DNA of 64,000 nt from Hirsutella rhossiliensis (taxonomy: Eukaryota; Ascomycota; Sordariomycetes; Hypocreales; Ophiocordycipitaceae). The translations under genes and the position numbers were made by a program. The notes below the pieces were generated by a model. That model had not been told where the DNA came from, ran no database searches, and saw only the letters and a list, made by a program, of their open reading frames with translations. Numbering within the stretch: the first letter of the stretch is position 1; each line of letters opens with the position of its first letter. Location of the stretch: contig NW_025408678.1 of NCBI RefSeq assembly GCF_020360975.1, positions 930,001 through 994,000 of the forward strand. The letters run 5' to 3'. This document shows positions 11,380-23,444 of this stretch, in pieces.

Positions 11380-12290
11380 TTCCGCGATAGATATATCCGC
11401 CTCTCCCTCTCCTACCTTCTCCTTCTTAGAGCGTGCGGAGTCGTTCGTCGACGCCGTGCTAGCCGCGGCCGACGACGACTCCGCCGCTGCCGCCGCTCCT
11501 GCCCGCGCCGCTGCCACCGCTCCTACCGCCGCCGCCGCCGCCTCTGCTACGCTATTCGCTCTTACGTCGCCCCTTAGGGTAACGACGCCGTCCCCGCCGC
11601 TACCTATAACGCCCGGCCCCTCGGCCCCCGCCTCTATCTCCGCTACCCCCGTAAGTCCGTAGTTAGGTAAGCGTAATAGACGTTATCCGCTAACCTCCTA
11701 TAGTATAAGCGCTAAGTATAGGCCGGCGCCGCCCGCTCGGCCCCCTATATATATTATGCGTCGTAGGAGCTCGACTACTCCGACTAGGCCGGGCGCCGCC
11801 GCGGCGGTAGCTGCTACTAGTGCGCGCGAGCCGGCCGCGCCTATAAGGCGGCGCCTCCTATCTTACTTACTACGGCGTCGGCTTAGAAGGCCGGCTCGTA
11901 TAAGTAGGCGCGGGGGGCTACTAAGAAGCGCCTTACCGCCGCCGCCGCCGCCTACCGTAACCTCCGCGCCCTTAAGCGATAGGGCCTTATACCTAAGTAA
12001 GTCCTACTCCTTTACTCCCCTATTTCCGCCTTTAATATACCTAGCGCTAGGGATACTACCTCTATCGCCCTATCGGCGGTCCCCTTAGCTATGCCTGCCT
12101 CCGCTACCGCCGCTACCCCTACCGCCGCCGCTAGCCGCCGCCCCTCTGCCCTTAAAGCCGCCGCCGCCGCTAACTAGCTTATAAGCTTAGAGGGCCGCCT
12201 TAGCGCCTTAGAGACCGCCGCCGCCGCTAATAAGAAGGAGGAGGCTAACGAGGACGACGATAATAAAGATAATAATAATAATAACGATAA
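11380..12290 (+). other. Antisense coding-like block of Gypsy II copy a
   Basis: This segment lies between the chromodomain and 3' LTR of an element whose pol is on the other strand. It is rich in GCC/GCT codons and reads on the plus strand, through RIP-type stops, as an Ala-rich protein (for example KKRLTAAAAAYRNLRALKR) followed by LEGRLSALETAAAANKKEE and an acidic/Asn tail. The corresponding block in copy b (33760-34710) reads as a related protein in the same strand and order. I do not recognise the family. An antisense ORF of the element or a fragment of a captured gene are both possible. Confidence 0.45.
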
Positions 12291-15200
12291 GGAATAGGCC
12301 TAGGTAGTCTAGGGGCTCTACCTTATAATAAACGCTATTTTTATTTCTACTTATACTATTATACTTATATTACCTATATTACTATAACTGCCCCCTCCGC
12401 TATACCTACTTTATAGTCCTAGCCTAGGCTACTATTAGTAGTTTACTAGTCTATCGTTCTCGTTTACCGTTTTAAATAAGGCTTTAAACTTATTAAGGGC
12501 TATAGTTCCTATAAACTTACGTATAGGTTCCTATATAAGGTCGAGATACCCGCGCTACTTAACGAGGACCTCTTAGCGTTTCCCCTTACCGACCTTTTTC
12601 TAGCGCGCGGCCTATATCTCTTTAACCTTAAACTTATCCTCTCCTTCTACCTTAATTACGGGCAGTTAAGCGTCCGCTACTTCTTATCTAGGTAGCGGGT
12701 TAAAGGAGGCTCTATAAAGGAGGTCTATATTAATCTTATTATAGACCCCTATTAGGAGACTATCGAGCTCTATAACCTATAGGCTAATAACCCTCTATAC
12801 TATAAACTTCGCGTATAGCTAGTTAAGCTTCTTCTTTAGCCGTGCCGACCTATAGTTACGGAGGTCTAGCTATACCTTATCTCCTACCGTAAACCTATCT
12901 ACTAGGGCCCTAGTCTTATTATCGTGCCGCTCTTAATCTTACGCCGTAGCGGCTATTACGGATTAGTAATAATCCGTGGTCTCTTATAGCTTTCGTATAA
13001 ACGCGGAGGCGCGGCCCTTTAGTAACGAATTACTATACTACTCCGCTACTACGTCTATAGTAAAAGGAACTAATAAGGGTAGTTCGAAGCTATATATTAT
13101 AAAGAAAGGGGCTATCTTAATAAAGGTATATAGTTTACTATTTAACGTAAGTTAGGCCGCGGGGAGCTAACGGTCTTAGTTTACTTAGTTATAGGCTACG
13201 ACGGCCTATAGGTAAGCCTATACCTCCTAGTTAACCCTCTTAAGCCCTCTATCGGTCTATAGGTAATATACCGTGCTAAGTAGCTACGTAATCTAAAGTA
13301 GCTAGTATAGGTGCTACTAAAAGCGGCTAGTTTAATTCGATCCCCTATCGCTTATAATAGAGGCTAGCTAGCTATACGAGCGGGCCTAGTATTATAAGAA
13401 GCGCTTTACGTAGGACTCTATATCTATAAATAGTATTAGCTCTAATACTATAGACTTACTAAGTCGGTCCTTAATTACCTATATATAGCGGTTGCCGCCC
13501 TCTATAAGTAGGAGGTCCGTTATAAAGTCTATCTATATATATATATAGAACTAGTTAGGTACTAAAAGCTACTTAAGTAGCCCCTTAAGCTACGCCCTTT
13601 AAATCTTAGTACGGCTATAGATATCGTAGTTATAAAGGAAGCGGCGAACATAGTACTATAAGAGGGGCTAGTAGAAATCCCTCGCGAGGCCTACTACTAT
13701 ACCCTACCTACCTAGGTAGCCTACGATACTAGAGTTATAGACGAGCTAGACTAGCTTCCCTTAGAGCTCGTTCCGTTTATCTAGCTCCGGCGGTCTATCC
13801 TTCTCCCTAGCTTCTATAGTATATAGCGCGCCCGGCACCTATAGTCTCCCCCGCTAACGTAGGTGCCCCCGTAGGTCGATATAATAGTCGGCTACTTATA
13901 CTTTTAGCTTTAGCTTTAAATCGAGGCGTCGAGCGCCGGACTTAATAGCGCGGCGTACGCTCTTATAGGTATAGTCTAGAGACGATATCCTATCCTATAA
14001 GCGCTAGAGGACCTTATCTTAGAACACCCGCGCTATACGCGCCCCTAGGCCGGTCTATCCCTCCTCGCCGGGCCGAGGCAAAGGTATAGGGGAAGGCTTA
14101 TCCGTTAGCGCCGCGCCTTCCTTTACTAGGGAAGCTCCTATATAAGTCCGTAGCGCTTCTTATAGGATAAGCTATAGATCCCGGGCCTTAATGTCCGCTC
14201 CTATCGGCTGGTCCTAATCCCTCTAGGAAAGCGTATCTAGGACTATAGAGTCCCGCCTTAGCCGGTACTTAATCGAGAAGTTAAAGCGTAAGAGATACTC
14301 CGCCTAGTAGGCTTGCCGCTCTAAGAGGTGCTAGCGAGTTATAAAGTACTTAAGGTTCTTATAATCTATAAGAACCTTAAAGCTCTTATAGCTCTAGAGC
14401 TCCGCTTACTATTGCTCGAGGTAGCTAATAATCGCTAATATCTCCTTATCGTAAATAGCGTAATTCCGCTCCGCTAAGGTTAGCTTACGGGAGTAGAACG
14501 CTACCGGTTACTTCCGCCCGTCTACCTCCTAAGAGAGCGTTCCTCTAAGTACCTAGCCGCTATAGTCCGCTTTAACTAACGTAGACCGGTCGAAGTCCTA
14601 CTAAAGTAGTACTAGGGCTTAAGAGAATAGGTCCTTAAGTATATAGAACGCTCCTTCCTATATAGGCCCCTAGCGAAAGGCGGTCTACTTCCCAGTAATC
14701 TCGTTTAAGGGCATTATAATATAAGAGAAGCCCCTAATAAACATCCTATAATAGTTCGCGAACCTAAGGAAGCTCCGTACGCCTATCTACGTAGTTAGGG
14801 CAGCTTAGTCCTAAATCGCCTAGATCTTTACGGGATCCGCTTATATACCTACGCTAGCATAGATAATAAAGCCTAGGTACTTAACCCTCTTAACCTTAAA
14901 TTCGTACTTATCTAGGTCGAGGTAGAGCCTATAAAGTTAGAGGCGCTTTAGGACCCTCCGTACTTTCTATATATAGTCCTCGTAGGAGCCGCTTATATAG
15001 ATAAGGATATTATCTATATATATAGAGGCGAACTTATCGAGAAAGTCCTAAAGTATATTATTAATATAACGTTAGAAGGTAGTAGGCGCTACTAAGAGGC
15101 CGAAGGGCGTTATAAGCTACTCGAATAAGCCGTAGCGTATATAGAACGCCGTCTTCTACTTATTACCCTCTAAGATCTATACCTTATAGAACGCCTATTT

Positions 15201-17433
15201 TATATCTAGCTTCGTAAACTACTTCGCCTTTAAAAGGTTATAGAGCGTATCCGAGATTAAGGGTAAGGGGTAGCGGTCCGGCCTTATAATTACGTTTAGA
15301 GCCTTATAGTTATAATAGAACTATATCCCGCCCCTTAGTTTACGTATAAATAGGACCGGCGCTCCTACTTTAGAGCTACTTACTTAAATAAAACCCTTAT
15401 CTAGGAGGTCCCTTAGCGTCTTCTTTAGTACTAGTAGTTCCGCGTATAATATACTATATAGCGGTCCGAACGGTGCGGGCAGTTCCTACCCCTTTTTATC
15501 GGTATAAAGTATAATCTTATAGTCTACCCTTAGCTTATATAGGTTAAGCTTATCCGCTTCCTAGGACTTAAATAGTAGTAAGAGGTCGTAAAAGCGCTCC
15601 GGTATCTACTACCGTAGCTTAGAAGGCGACTTTAGCTTTTTTACCTAGAGGGCCTTATCGATATCCGCTAGGCTAACTACGTAGACCGCTACGTTAGCCG
15701 CTGCCCGGCCTTCCTCCCGCTCTAACCGTCGTATAGTTCCTATAAAGATAGAAGTAAGGACTTCTTATACCGAGTATAAAGCTTATACGCCTAGTCCTAC
15801 GCCTATAGAACTATCGTTATAGCGGACCTACCGTTACGTAGGCCTAAACTATAGCTTCTTCTAGTACGGAACCGAGTATAACTCTATATATAATAACTAG
15901 GGTTTCCCGAGGATTAAGGGAAACTCTAGTTAAGGGATTATATAGGCTACGATAAGCTTACGGTAACCGTCGACCTCTATAGCTAGCTACGTAATACCCC
16001 TAATTACCGCACCCTCTATCGCGCTTAAGGCGCCCTTTACTCGCCTTAGGGCGATCTTTTCTACTAGCACTTATATCTCTCGTATAAGCGCCTCGTTAAC
16101 TACGGCGTAGCACTAGTAGCCCTCGTCTATAAGGGCGGCGATAGGTAAGGAGTTATTAACTATAACCTATATTAAAGTAGGCTCCTCTTCTATATAGGTA
16201 GATAATTCCTCCTTCTCTTTTGCTAGTGCTAGTAATTAGGGCTCCGGAGCCCGTCTTTGCTCCGGAGCTACTCTTTTTCCTCTAGGCCTAAGGGAGCGGA
16301 GTCCTCTTCGTCGTCTAAGGTAAGGAGCGGTTCTATCTTCGCTACTCGAACTACTATAGGCCGCTTAGCTAAAAGGAAGGGGCATTTTAATATAAAGTAT
16401 ATAGACGCGCCGTAACGTAGGCAGCGGCCGTTAGCCTTCCTTTTCCCGATTTCCTCGCTTATTACCTACTTCGCCCGCTACTTAGAGAGCGGGATAGTAT
16501 AGGGGATATTTAAAGACGACTTCCTACCGCGTTTAGCTCGGTCTATATAGGTAGCCGATATTAGGGTATCTCCGTTAGTATCGATAGTCGGCTATTCCTC
16601 TTATAGAGGGGCGGTAATCCCGTTACCGCTATACGGCGTACGCTTATAAAGCTTCTAGAAACGTAGTATCTATTCGTAGCCCTATACTACCTTTATTAAC
16701 CGGCTTATATACTCGCCGTAGTTAGTAGGCATAATTACGGGGATAAGTAGCTCCTATAGGGCTAGCGTAATCGAGTTCCGTAACTATATAAGCTTCGCGC
16801 TATCTTCTTATACTATAGTTCCCGCTACTCGTAAGAGCGTCTCTTCGAAGTTAGGGAGGAATTCGCTAAAGGTCTACCCGTCCCTTTGCTTAAGGGTCCG
16901 TAGCCTATCCTATGCCTTCTCCCGCTCCTATACGTTGCCGAACGTATATATAAGGTATTAGAAGAAGTCCTATAGGTCGCGTCTACCTCTAGGGCCGCCC
17001 TTATCCTAGAATCCGGAGATCCGCCGTATCTAGGGCTCTAGTAGCGTATAGAGGAGCGAATACCACGCTATATTACGATAGCCGTTTAGGCCCTATTTCT
17101 CGTCTATTATAAACTTTATCTATAGCCGGCTAAGGAAGAAGTAGAAGGACTTAGGCTTGCCGTGCTAAGTCGGCTAGGGAAGCGGCTTCTATATCGGTAG
17201 TACCGCCGCCGCAACCGGTATTGCTAAGGTCGTAGGGGTCAACGCTAGTCTCGTAGACGGCTCCCTTAGTATAGCGAGAACCTTATTCTTCTCGCTAGCC
17301 GTCGCGCTTTTAATCGCTTCTAGGATAGCTGCAATACTTCCTATCCGCCTAGGGGGTAGCGGGGTGCTCCCTTAAGGAAGTAGCACCCTTTCCTGGGAGA
17401 TATCTATTAGATCTATTAGTTAATAGCTTATAC

Positions 17434-17619
17434 TATTACGGAGTAGGCAGAGGCGTATACGTAGGTGCCGTCTATAGGATAATATTAATAAGCTATATAG
17501 AGCTCTTTTATACGCGGCTAGCCCGCCCCTATACTTATAAGATCCGGCCCTCCGTATATAACTATACGGCTTAGGCCGCGGCCTAAGCCTATTACCTATA
17601 ATAGTTAAAGACTCTTATA
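17434..17619 (-). repeat. Gypsy II copy a, 5' LTR (186 bp)
   Basis: Same ends as 10642-10827. On the minus strand it is followed by GTATAAGCTATTAAC at the position expected for the primer-binding site; the same GTATAAGCTAT follows the LTRs of copies b and c. Confidence 0.88.
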
Positions 17620-18184
17620 CTAACCTCTCCCTTATTTCGATTATTTTTCCGACTTCTATCTAACGCTTATAGAAGACGGTTCTTATAGAGCATTTATAGT
17701 AGGCTTGCTTTTTAAGCCTCTATTAGCACGGAAGGTATATAAAAGAGACCTCCCGGACCTACTAGTAAACTAAAAGTAGCTAGAAAAACACCCTTTTAGA
17801 GACTAGTTTTTCTAGGCCTAGAAAGACTACCTAGCTTTATATAAAGAGATAGGGTCTTTCGAAGAGGTCTTAAAGGAAAAGGTAAGAGGAAAATAGGTCC
17901 TTAGCTATAAGTAGGTCTTTATCTATAAGACTAATAGATATAGCTTCCTTTAAAAGTATAAAGCCTAGCTAGTTATTTATAGGAACTAGTAAGAAAAAGG
18001 GGATCTTCCTACTAAGGCAACTACCTTAATAAGGATATTTTTTCGGACCCTTATAGCTATAGTAGTAGAATTCGACCTCGAGCTCGATTAGATAGATATA
18101 GTTAACGCCTTCGTTAACTATATACCCCCTTAAGGAAGAAGAAGTTATCTATATATAACTTCCTCTTAGTTTCTTCTAAAGGTA

Positions 18185-18758
18185 TATAAGCAAAAGCGGA
18201 ATTTTAGGAAATCAAGGAATTACGTAAGACTACGTAATAGAGGGGAAGAAGGAGTATAAGGTAGGATTTTCAACGGAATTTATTAGTAGTATATTAGTAT
18301 ATAGAAGAGGTGTTAAAGTTAATAATTCTCTATCTATCTACTAGCGGACATGCTGTCTTATATAGACAATTATAGCTAAACGGAAGAACCTTTCGGGACT
18401 AGATTTAGGCTGCCGTATAGCCCTAAGACTAGGGAATTCCGTAATATCTCGAGTAAATCTAGAAGTGTCTTAGTTCCACTAATATTCGTGTTTAGAGGAG
18501 GTTAGTCGTGCCGGTATTCTTAAGAGGTCTTAGCTAGTATTCTAAGCTAGCTCTGTTCCTTCGATTCCCGATTATACAATAACCGGCAACCCGTTTAATG
18601 CATAATAACATATAAAATAACGAACGATTCTTACTCTATAGGATGAGATTTTGTCTATAATTAATATACTACTTATTAGCTTATATAATCGGGAGAGTAT
18701 ATTATAGCTGCTTAATTTATAGTAGGAACACCGTTCCTTATATTTCTAATAGCTAGGA
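18185..18758. other. Less-RIPed insert within the Copia-1 RT
   Basis: Copia reading stops after LPLSFF (about 18170) and resumes with the RKALYGL block near 18770. The roughly 570 bp between encodes nothing I recognise and keeps more TG and CA dinucleotides (for example CATGCTGTC at 18349) than its surroundings. CCTTCGATTCCCG near 18558 resembles an RNA polymerase III box B, so a tRNA-derived SINE is one option. I found no terminal repeats or target duplication. Confidence 0.35.
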
Positions 18759-20960
18759 AAGGTTCTATAGCTTAGGAAAGCTTTATACGGACTATAAAGA
18801 TTACCCCTTCTTTAGTAATAATATTTAATAGGTTCCCTTAAAGCCCTAGGCTTTAAGAAAGTTCCTTAGGAACTATATATAATATAGAAGGGTAAAATCA
18901 TAGTCTTCTTCTATATCGACGATATTATCTAGGCCTACCTAAAAGAGGAAGAAGTAACTACTAGGGAGGCTATATAAGGCTTATAATAAAGGTATAAGAT
19001 AACTAGGCTAGGGGAGCTAAAGTAGTTCCTAGGGATATAAATCCTTTAAAATAGGTCCTAACGGACTATCTAGCTTACCTAAGACGCTTATATCGATAAG
19101 GTCGCTTATAAATTCCTCCTTAATTCCCTCGATAAGAAGCTTCCCTCGACGCCTATATTAGATAAAGAGCTTTTACCTTATAAGAATATACCCTTATATT
19201 CCTATTTTACTATTATAAAGAAATAATAAGCATAGAGAGGCTCTATAGAATAAGCTAGTAAAAAGAGGTTCTATAATATAGTCTAAGGGAATAACCCTTA
19301 AAGACAAAGACCTCTACTAGATATCTATACCTTCCTCTAGGAAAAGCGGGTCGGGATAAGCCTATCCTTATAAACAAAAATATATATAAAATGCATAAGT
19401 TAATTACGAGTAGAACGGATACCCTATTGCCTATTTTGGCCTAGTGGTTCCGAAGATATCCGCGATACGAGAATAGGTAGGGCATAGAACATTCTAGTTA
19501 AATCTACTACTTATACTAGAACCTATAGTCTTACGTTAACTATCACGCTATAATTAGACCACCTACTAAGTTAGGAAGATATACTATAGATAGAGCTTTT
19601 TAAGTACTATAGAATATACTAGAAAGCTAACTAATTAGTCTACTAGTAGGCGAGCAATAGTCTATAAAAGACAAAGGATTTCCCTAGGAGTAGTAGATAG
19701 AATAAGTAAGTTTATAAGTATCCTTTATAACGCTATTCTTTTAATATATTATTTAGCCCCTTATATACTCGTTATAAATTCCGGACGAAATCCTACCCTA
19801 TACTCCTTCGACCGATCTTTCCGCTTACGTTACTAATTACCCGATTCTACGCTTATTACTTATACCTTTTTATATACCTAATCCGTTCTTTTAAGCTAGG
19901 GAGTAAGAGAAATACTAATATTAATAGAAGGTAGGCTCGTTACTTTTTTTTAGCTATTTCTACTAGACTAGATATCTCTTTTACGGACTCCTAGCTAGCT
20001 AAGTATAACTAGAATCCTAGCCCTAAGCACTAAGAAGTAGTAGACTAAGCAATCCTTTATCTTTATTTAATAAGATTATATAGTCTACGCTTAAGAGGGT
20101 AGGGAAGGAAATTAGCTGCCGAAATCTTCCTTTATTCGAGCGATTTATCCTTTATAGATAATTCCTTAGATAGAAAGAGCTTATAGGGGTATATTATATC
20201 CTTTTTTAAAGGAACTATTGCTTAGAGAGCTTCGAAGTAAGCTACCGTTATAACTTTAAGTATAGAGGCAGAGCTACTAGCTCTTTTAAAAGCGTTAAAA
20301 GAAGCGATTTTCCTTAGCCGGCTACTAATATCTTTATAACTATAAATTCCGTCCCTATTAGCTATAGAATACGATAATATATAGACTATATAAATTCTTA
20401 TAGAGGAAAATAGTAAGCTATTAACCTAGCTATAGTATATTAATATCTACTAGTATTAGCTATACTAAGAGGTCTAAAAGGGACTTATTTCTATCCGTTA
20501 GGTTTTAATAGTATCGATAAAAGCTAACGGTCTTACGAAGCCCTTACCGAAGTAGAAGCTAGCTATCTTTTTATAGTAAATTAGGCTAGAAGACGTTCGA
20601 GAGAAGCTATCCTTAGAAGCCCGCCTTAAGAGTCTATAAGAAGAGCTAATAGTACGTAGGAGGAAGGAGACGTCTATAGTTAAAGAGAGGAATTAGGACT
20701 TATCCTAGAGGAGGGCCCCTAGCTTAATTAGGACTTATTCTTCTTAAAGGCCCCCTTTTTAGGGACTTGTCCTTAGATAAGCCCCCCTTTCTTATAGGAC
20801 TTAATATCCTCCTTAAGGCCCCTTTTTCTTAAAGTAGGTCTAAAAGAGCCTAGGGCTAAAACCCGGATTTCTTAAGTAGGGGATAAGTATAGACTAAGAC
20901 CTCTATACGCTTACCGGCCTAGGTATTTAGCTTTACCCTTTCTATAAGGGCAGGCTATAG

Positions 20961-20971
20961 CTAAGGGGGTA
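20961..20971 (+). promoter_or_regulatory. Polypurine tract of Copia-1
   Basis: CTAAGGGGGTA lies immediately before the LTR start TATCGCG. The same string precedes the LTR of the mini-element at 43652, read on the minus strand. Confidence 0.65.
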
Positions 20972-21447
20972 TATCGCGAAGTATAGCCTAATTTCGTAGT
21001 TCTTAGAGATATCCCTTAGCACGAGGGACCTAGGAAGCTAAAAAACAGGTTTTAAGGAAGGAGCTAAAAGGAGGTATAAAGAGGAGGGTAGGGGTAAGAG
21101 GGGAAGTAGAAGTAGCGATAGTTTCTTATAGAGGTAGCGAAAGATAAGACGGATATACCGGCAACGGCTAGAAAGGAGGGGAAAAACTAGTAAAAAGCTT
21201 AGTAGTCGAGAGGATATTAGTAGCTTCTTTAAGTAGGATCTTCTTTATTAATTAAGATACTAAATAGGTATAAAGAGGGGCGTTAGATAAAGGAAAGAAG
21301 AAAAATTAAGGCAATATAATAATTACTCCCCTACCTTTATTACTGCTCCTATAAGAATTAAATCTCTCTACCTTACCTATCCGACCCCTTACTTTTAATT
21401 TTACCTTTATATATTTTTATATACTTCTTATATTTCTCTTTATAAGA
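20972..21447 (+). repeat. Copia-1 3' LTR (476 bp)
   Basis: It begins TATCGCGAAG (TGTCGCGAAG before RIP) and ends TTTATAAGA. It matches the solo LTR at 23445-23920 in inverted orientation with equal length and many transition differences, and the LTR at 45318-45804. The inverted pair could look like a foldback element, but these are independent LTR insertions. Confidence 0.88.
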
Positions 21448-21499
21448 ATTATAAGTCTTAGTCTTTATAAATAGTAAAGGTAGGTATATTAATAGAGCG

Positions 21500-22260
21500 C
21501 CTTAGTATTAAACGTATAAACTACTTTAACGTTTATTAATATAGCTTAGTAAAATATCGGTATATCTCTTATACTCTTTTACTAATAAAACTTTAAAGAA
21601 TATTATAAGATAGGACTTTAATTTAATAGAAGTCGTTTACTTTTTAGATATTCGCTTTAAATACTTAGTTAAGAAGTATAAGGGCTAAAAGATAAAGTAT
21701 AGTATTAAATAATAAGTCGTTAACCTTATAAAAGATAAAGGTTTTCCTAGGAACCTAGTATAAGCTAAGGCTAGTATAAGTGCTAAGGAGTTACTTATAG
21801 GTTCTCTCTTTACTCCTACCTAGCCTTTTATAAACCTAAGCGTTATATCTATAATTAAAAGATCTCTTTATTTATCTAGGTTCTTAAGGAGGAGTAGCTA
21901 AACGTCCTTATAGTAAATTATCTTAAAATTATCCTCTTTTAAGCTAAATTTATCTATATAGTCTACCTAAGTCGCTTTATCTTTATAGCTAAAGTAGTAG
22001 TTATTAATAGCGTTTATATTAAGACGCCTATATATAAGTATTCTAGGATATATAGCTATATATACTTAAAGTAAAATTAAGAAAGCTAACTATATATACT
22101 AGCGCTTATTAAAGAAAACTAAAGTATTATAGACCTAATAATAGTACTATATAAGATATATATCTTTAATATCTATAATAAGCTTCTTATTTACTAATAT
22201 ATTAAGCTTTACCCTTATAGTATAGTAGTTATATACCTAGGAAGCCTACTAGCTATAACG
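21500..22260 (-). pseudogene. RIPed DUF3435 (FluG-domain / Starship captain-type tyrosine recombinase) relic
   Basis: Reading the minus strand from about 22200 downward gives DIKDIYLI, then NTLVFFNKRQYI (one stop read as Gln), FLILLEVYIA-type text, YKDKAT, FSLKEDNFKIIYYKDV, LLLLKNLDK, DLLIIDITLRFIKG and, after a one-base shift near 21800, KTFIFYKVNDLLF and YLLALILLN. This succession (KDxxLxLxxNPD, ITLRxxKG, TFIFYExDN, hLLALAhxD) is the signature of fungal DUF3435 proteins, which include the captain recombinases of Starship giant transposons. Several TAA/TAG codons and at least one frameshift make it dead. It sits between two Copia LTRs and has no intact catalytic frame. I recognise the family from memory of its motifs; family-level confidence is good, Starship membership is unproven. 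Confidence 0.7.
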
Positions 22261-23444
22261 CTAGAGTTAGTTTAAATCCGGCTAGGGGCACGATTAATTT
22301 TTAGTTAGACTAGTAGACTACGCTAACCTACTTATTAATTAGCTAATTAGCGCTTCTAAAAGCGCTTATAAATATACTAGCAGTCTAGCCCTACTATAAG
22401 TAGGCCGGCCCGGACCTCGCCTACCTAGACCTAGCGACGAATTTATTAGGACCTCCCCCCTAACCCCGGTCTAGGCCCCCTAACCGGGAAAATAAAAACC
22501 TAGGGCCGATACTAGTAACTTAATAAGTACGGCGCGAAGCCGGTGCGATAACCTAACTACCGGCCTAGCTAAAGGCTAGCATTAATAAAAATAGCCCGCT
22601 AAGCCTTATAGTAGAAAAATAAGGTAGAGCCTAGGAAGATATCGTTATAGAATAAGGTCGGAGATAATTATATAATTAACTATTAACCGTAAACTAGAAA
22701 ACGCTCGTACTACCGATTAATACTATATACCCCGCGTATATAAAGGAGTTACTTTCTAAGGTTACTTTATAGCGGGGCTAATACGATTCCGACTAACTAT
22801 AACGATACCTAAGATAGCCGGCGTAAGATTCCTATATATTATAACCGCGACCCGGTATAAGGGCGGACTAGCTATAAAAGAGGGGAGGGTTTTCCTCTAG
22901 GCACTGTAGTTTTTCCCTCCTATTTAACGTCGAAGTTCTAGATACCTCTAGATAGGTTACTAGTATAATCTTAATAATAATATATTAAGCGTATAATAAA
23001 TAGTTAGATACCTATTAATATACTATTAAGTAGTAAGCTAATCCTATAAGATATAAACTTTTATAATTAAGATAAAACTTATATTATTAATCTATTTATT
23101 TACTTACTTACTAAAATTAACTCTTATAAACTTTTAGTATACTTAAAAAAGAATTCTTTTATAGGTATATATAGTACTTTTCTTATAAATCCTTTAATAT
23201 AAGTTAAGTATCTACTTTAAAAATTTTATAATATCGTCCTTTATCGATTTTATAAGATAACTAAGTAGATTAACTAATAAGTATATATAGTATTTAGTCT
23301 TATTAGCTTATTACTTAAATAATAAAAAGGTCGCTTACCTTATTTATTTCTATTTTACTCTATATATATTAACCTTCGTTATCTTAGCGTACTACTTTTT
23401 AATAGCCCTATATTTTTAGAGTCGCTTACGCTTCGACCGGTAGT
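22261..23444. other. Unassigned sequence upstream of the DUF3435 relic
   Basis: 22260-22960 is less AT-rich, with CCGGCC-type clusters and a TATA-like GCTATAAAAG near 22873. It could be the 5' region of the DUF3435 gene or the LTR of an element not otherwise seen. 22960-23440 is AT-rich without a recognisable protein. I see no gene here. Confidence 0.3.

Larger units (their letters stand above)
10642..17619 (-). mobile_element. Gypsy II copy a: LTR-to-LTR RIPed chromovirus
   Basis: Two 186-bp LTRs bracket about 6.6 kb. On the minus strand RT is recognisable near 14990-15040 (FLDKFASIYIDNILIYI, with YIDD mutated to YIDN), and a chromodomain is readable around 12450-12660 (VLVK*RGYLDLI*EPIRKF). 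Gag and protease should lie between about 17100 and 15700. The frame is destroyed by TAG/TAA. Between the chromodomain and the low-coordinate LTR is a GC-richer block (11150-12300) that reads best on the opposite strand. The flanks are different elements (Gypsy I to the left, Copia RT to the right), with CTAAG on one side and CTAAC on the other, so a clean target duplication is not seen. Confidence 0.85.
17620..21447 (+). mobile_element. Copia-1: RIPed Ty1/Copia relic, 5' half missing
   Basis: The plus strand carries the Copia RT from about 17700 (VEFDLELD near 18070, then IVNAFVNY), the second RT half at 18770-19200 (RKALYGL, FFYIDDII, AYIDKVAYKFL) and RNase H near 20090-20330 (SLDRKSLQGYI-like and TEAELLALL-like remnants). 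It closes with a KPLPK-type C terminus near 20540. The YIDD core is intact even though stops surround it. Gag, protease and integrase are missing, cut off by Gypsy II at 17619. A polypurine tract and a 476-bp LTR follow at the 3' end. RT is interrupted at about 18185-18758 by a less mutated insert. Confidence 0.85.

Noticed and set aside
11456..12088. Two ordinary host genes encoding Ala-rich and Arg-rich proteins
   Set aside because: Both short frames lie inside the LTR-bounded Gypsy II element, contain RIP-type disruptions and have a counterpart in copy b.
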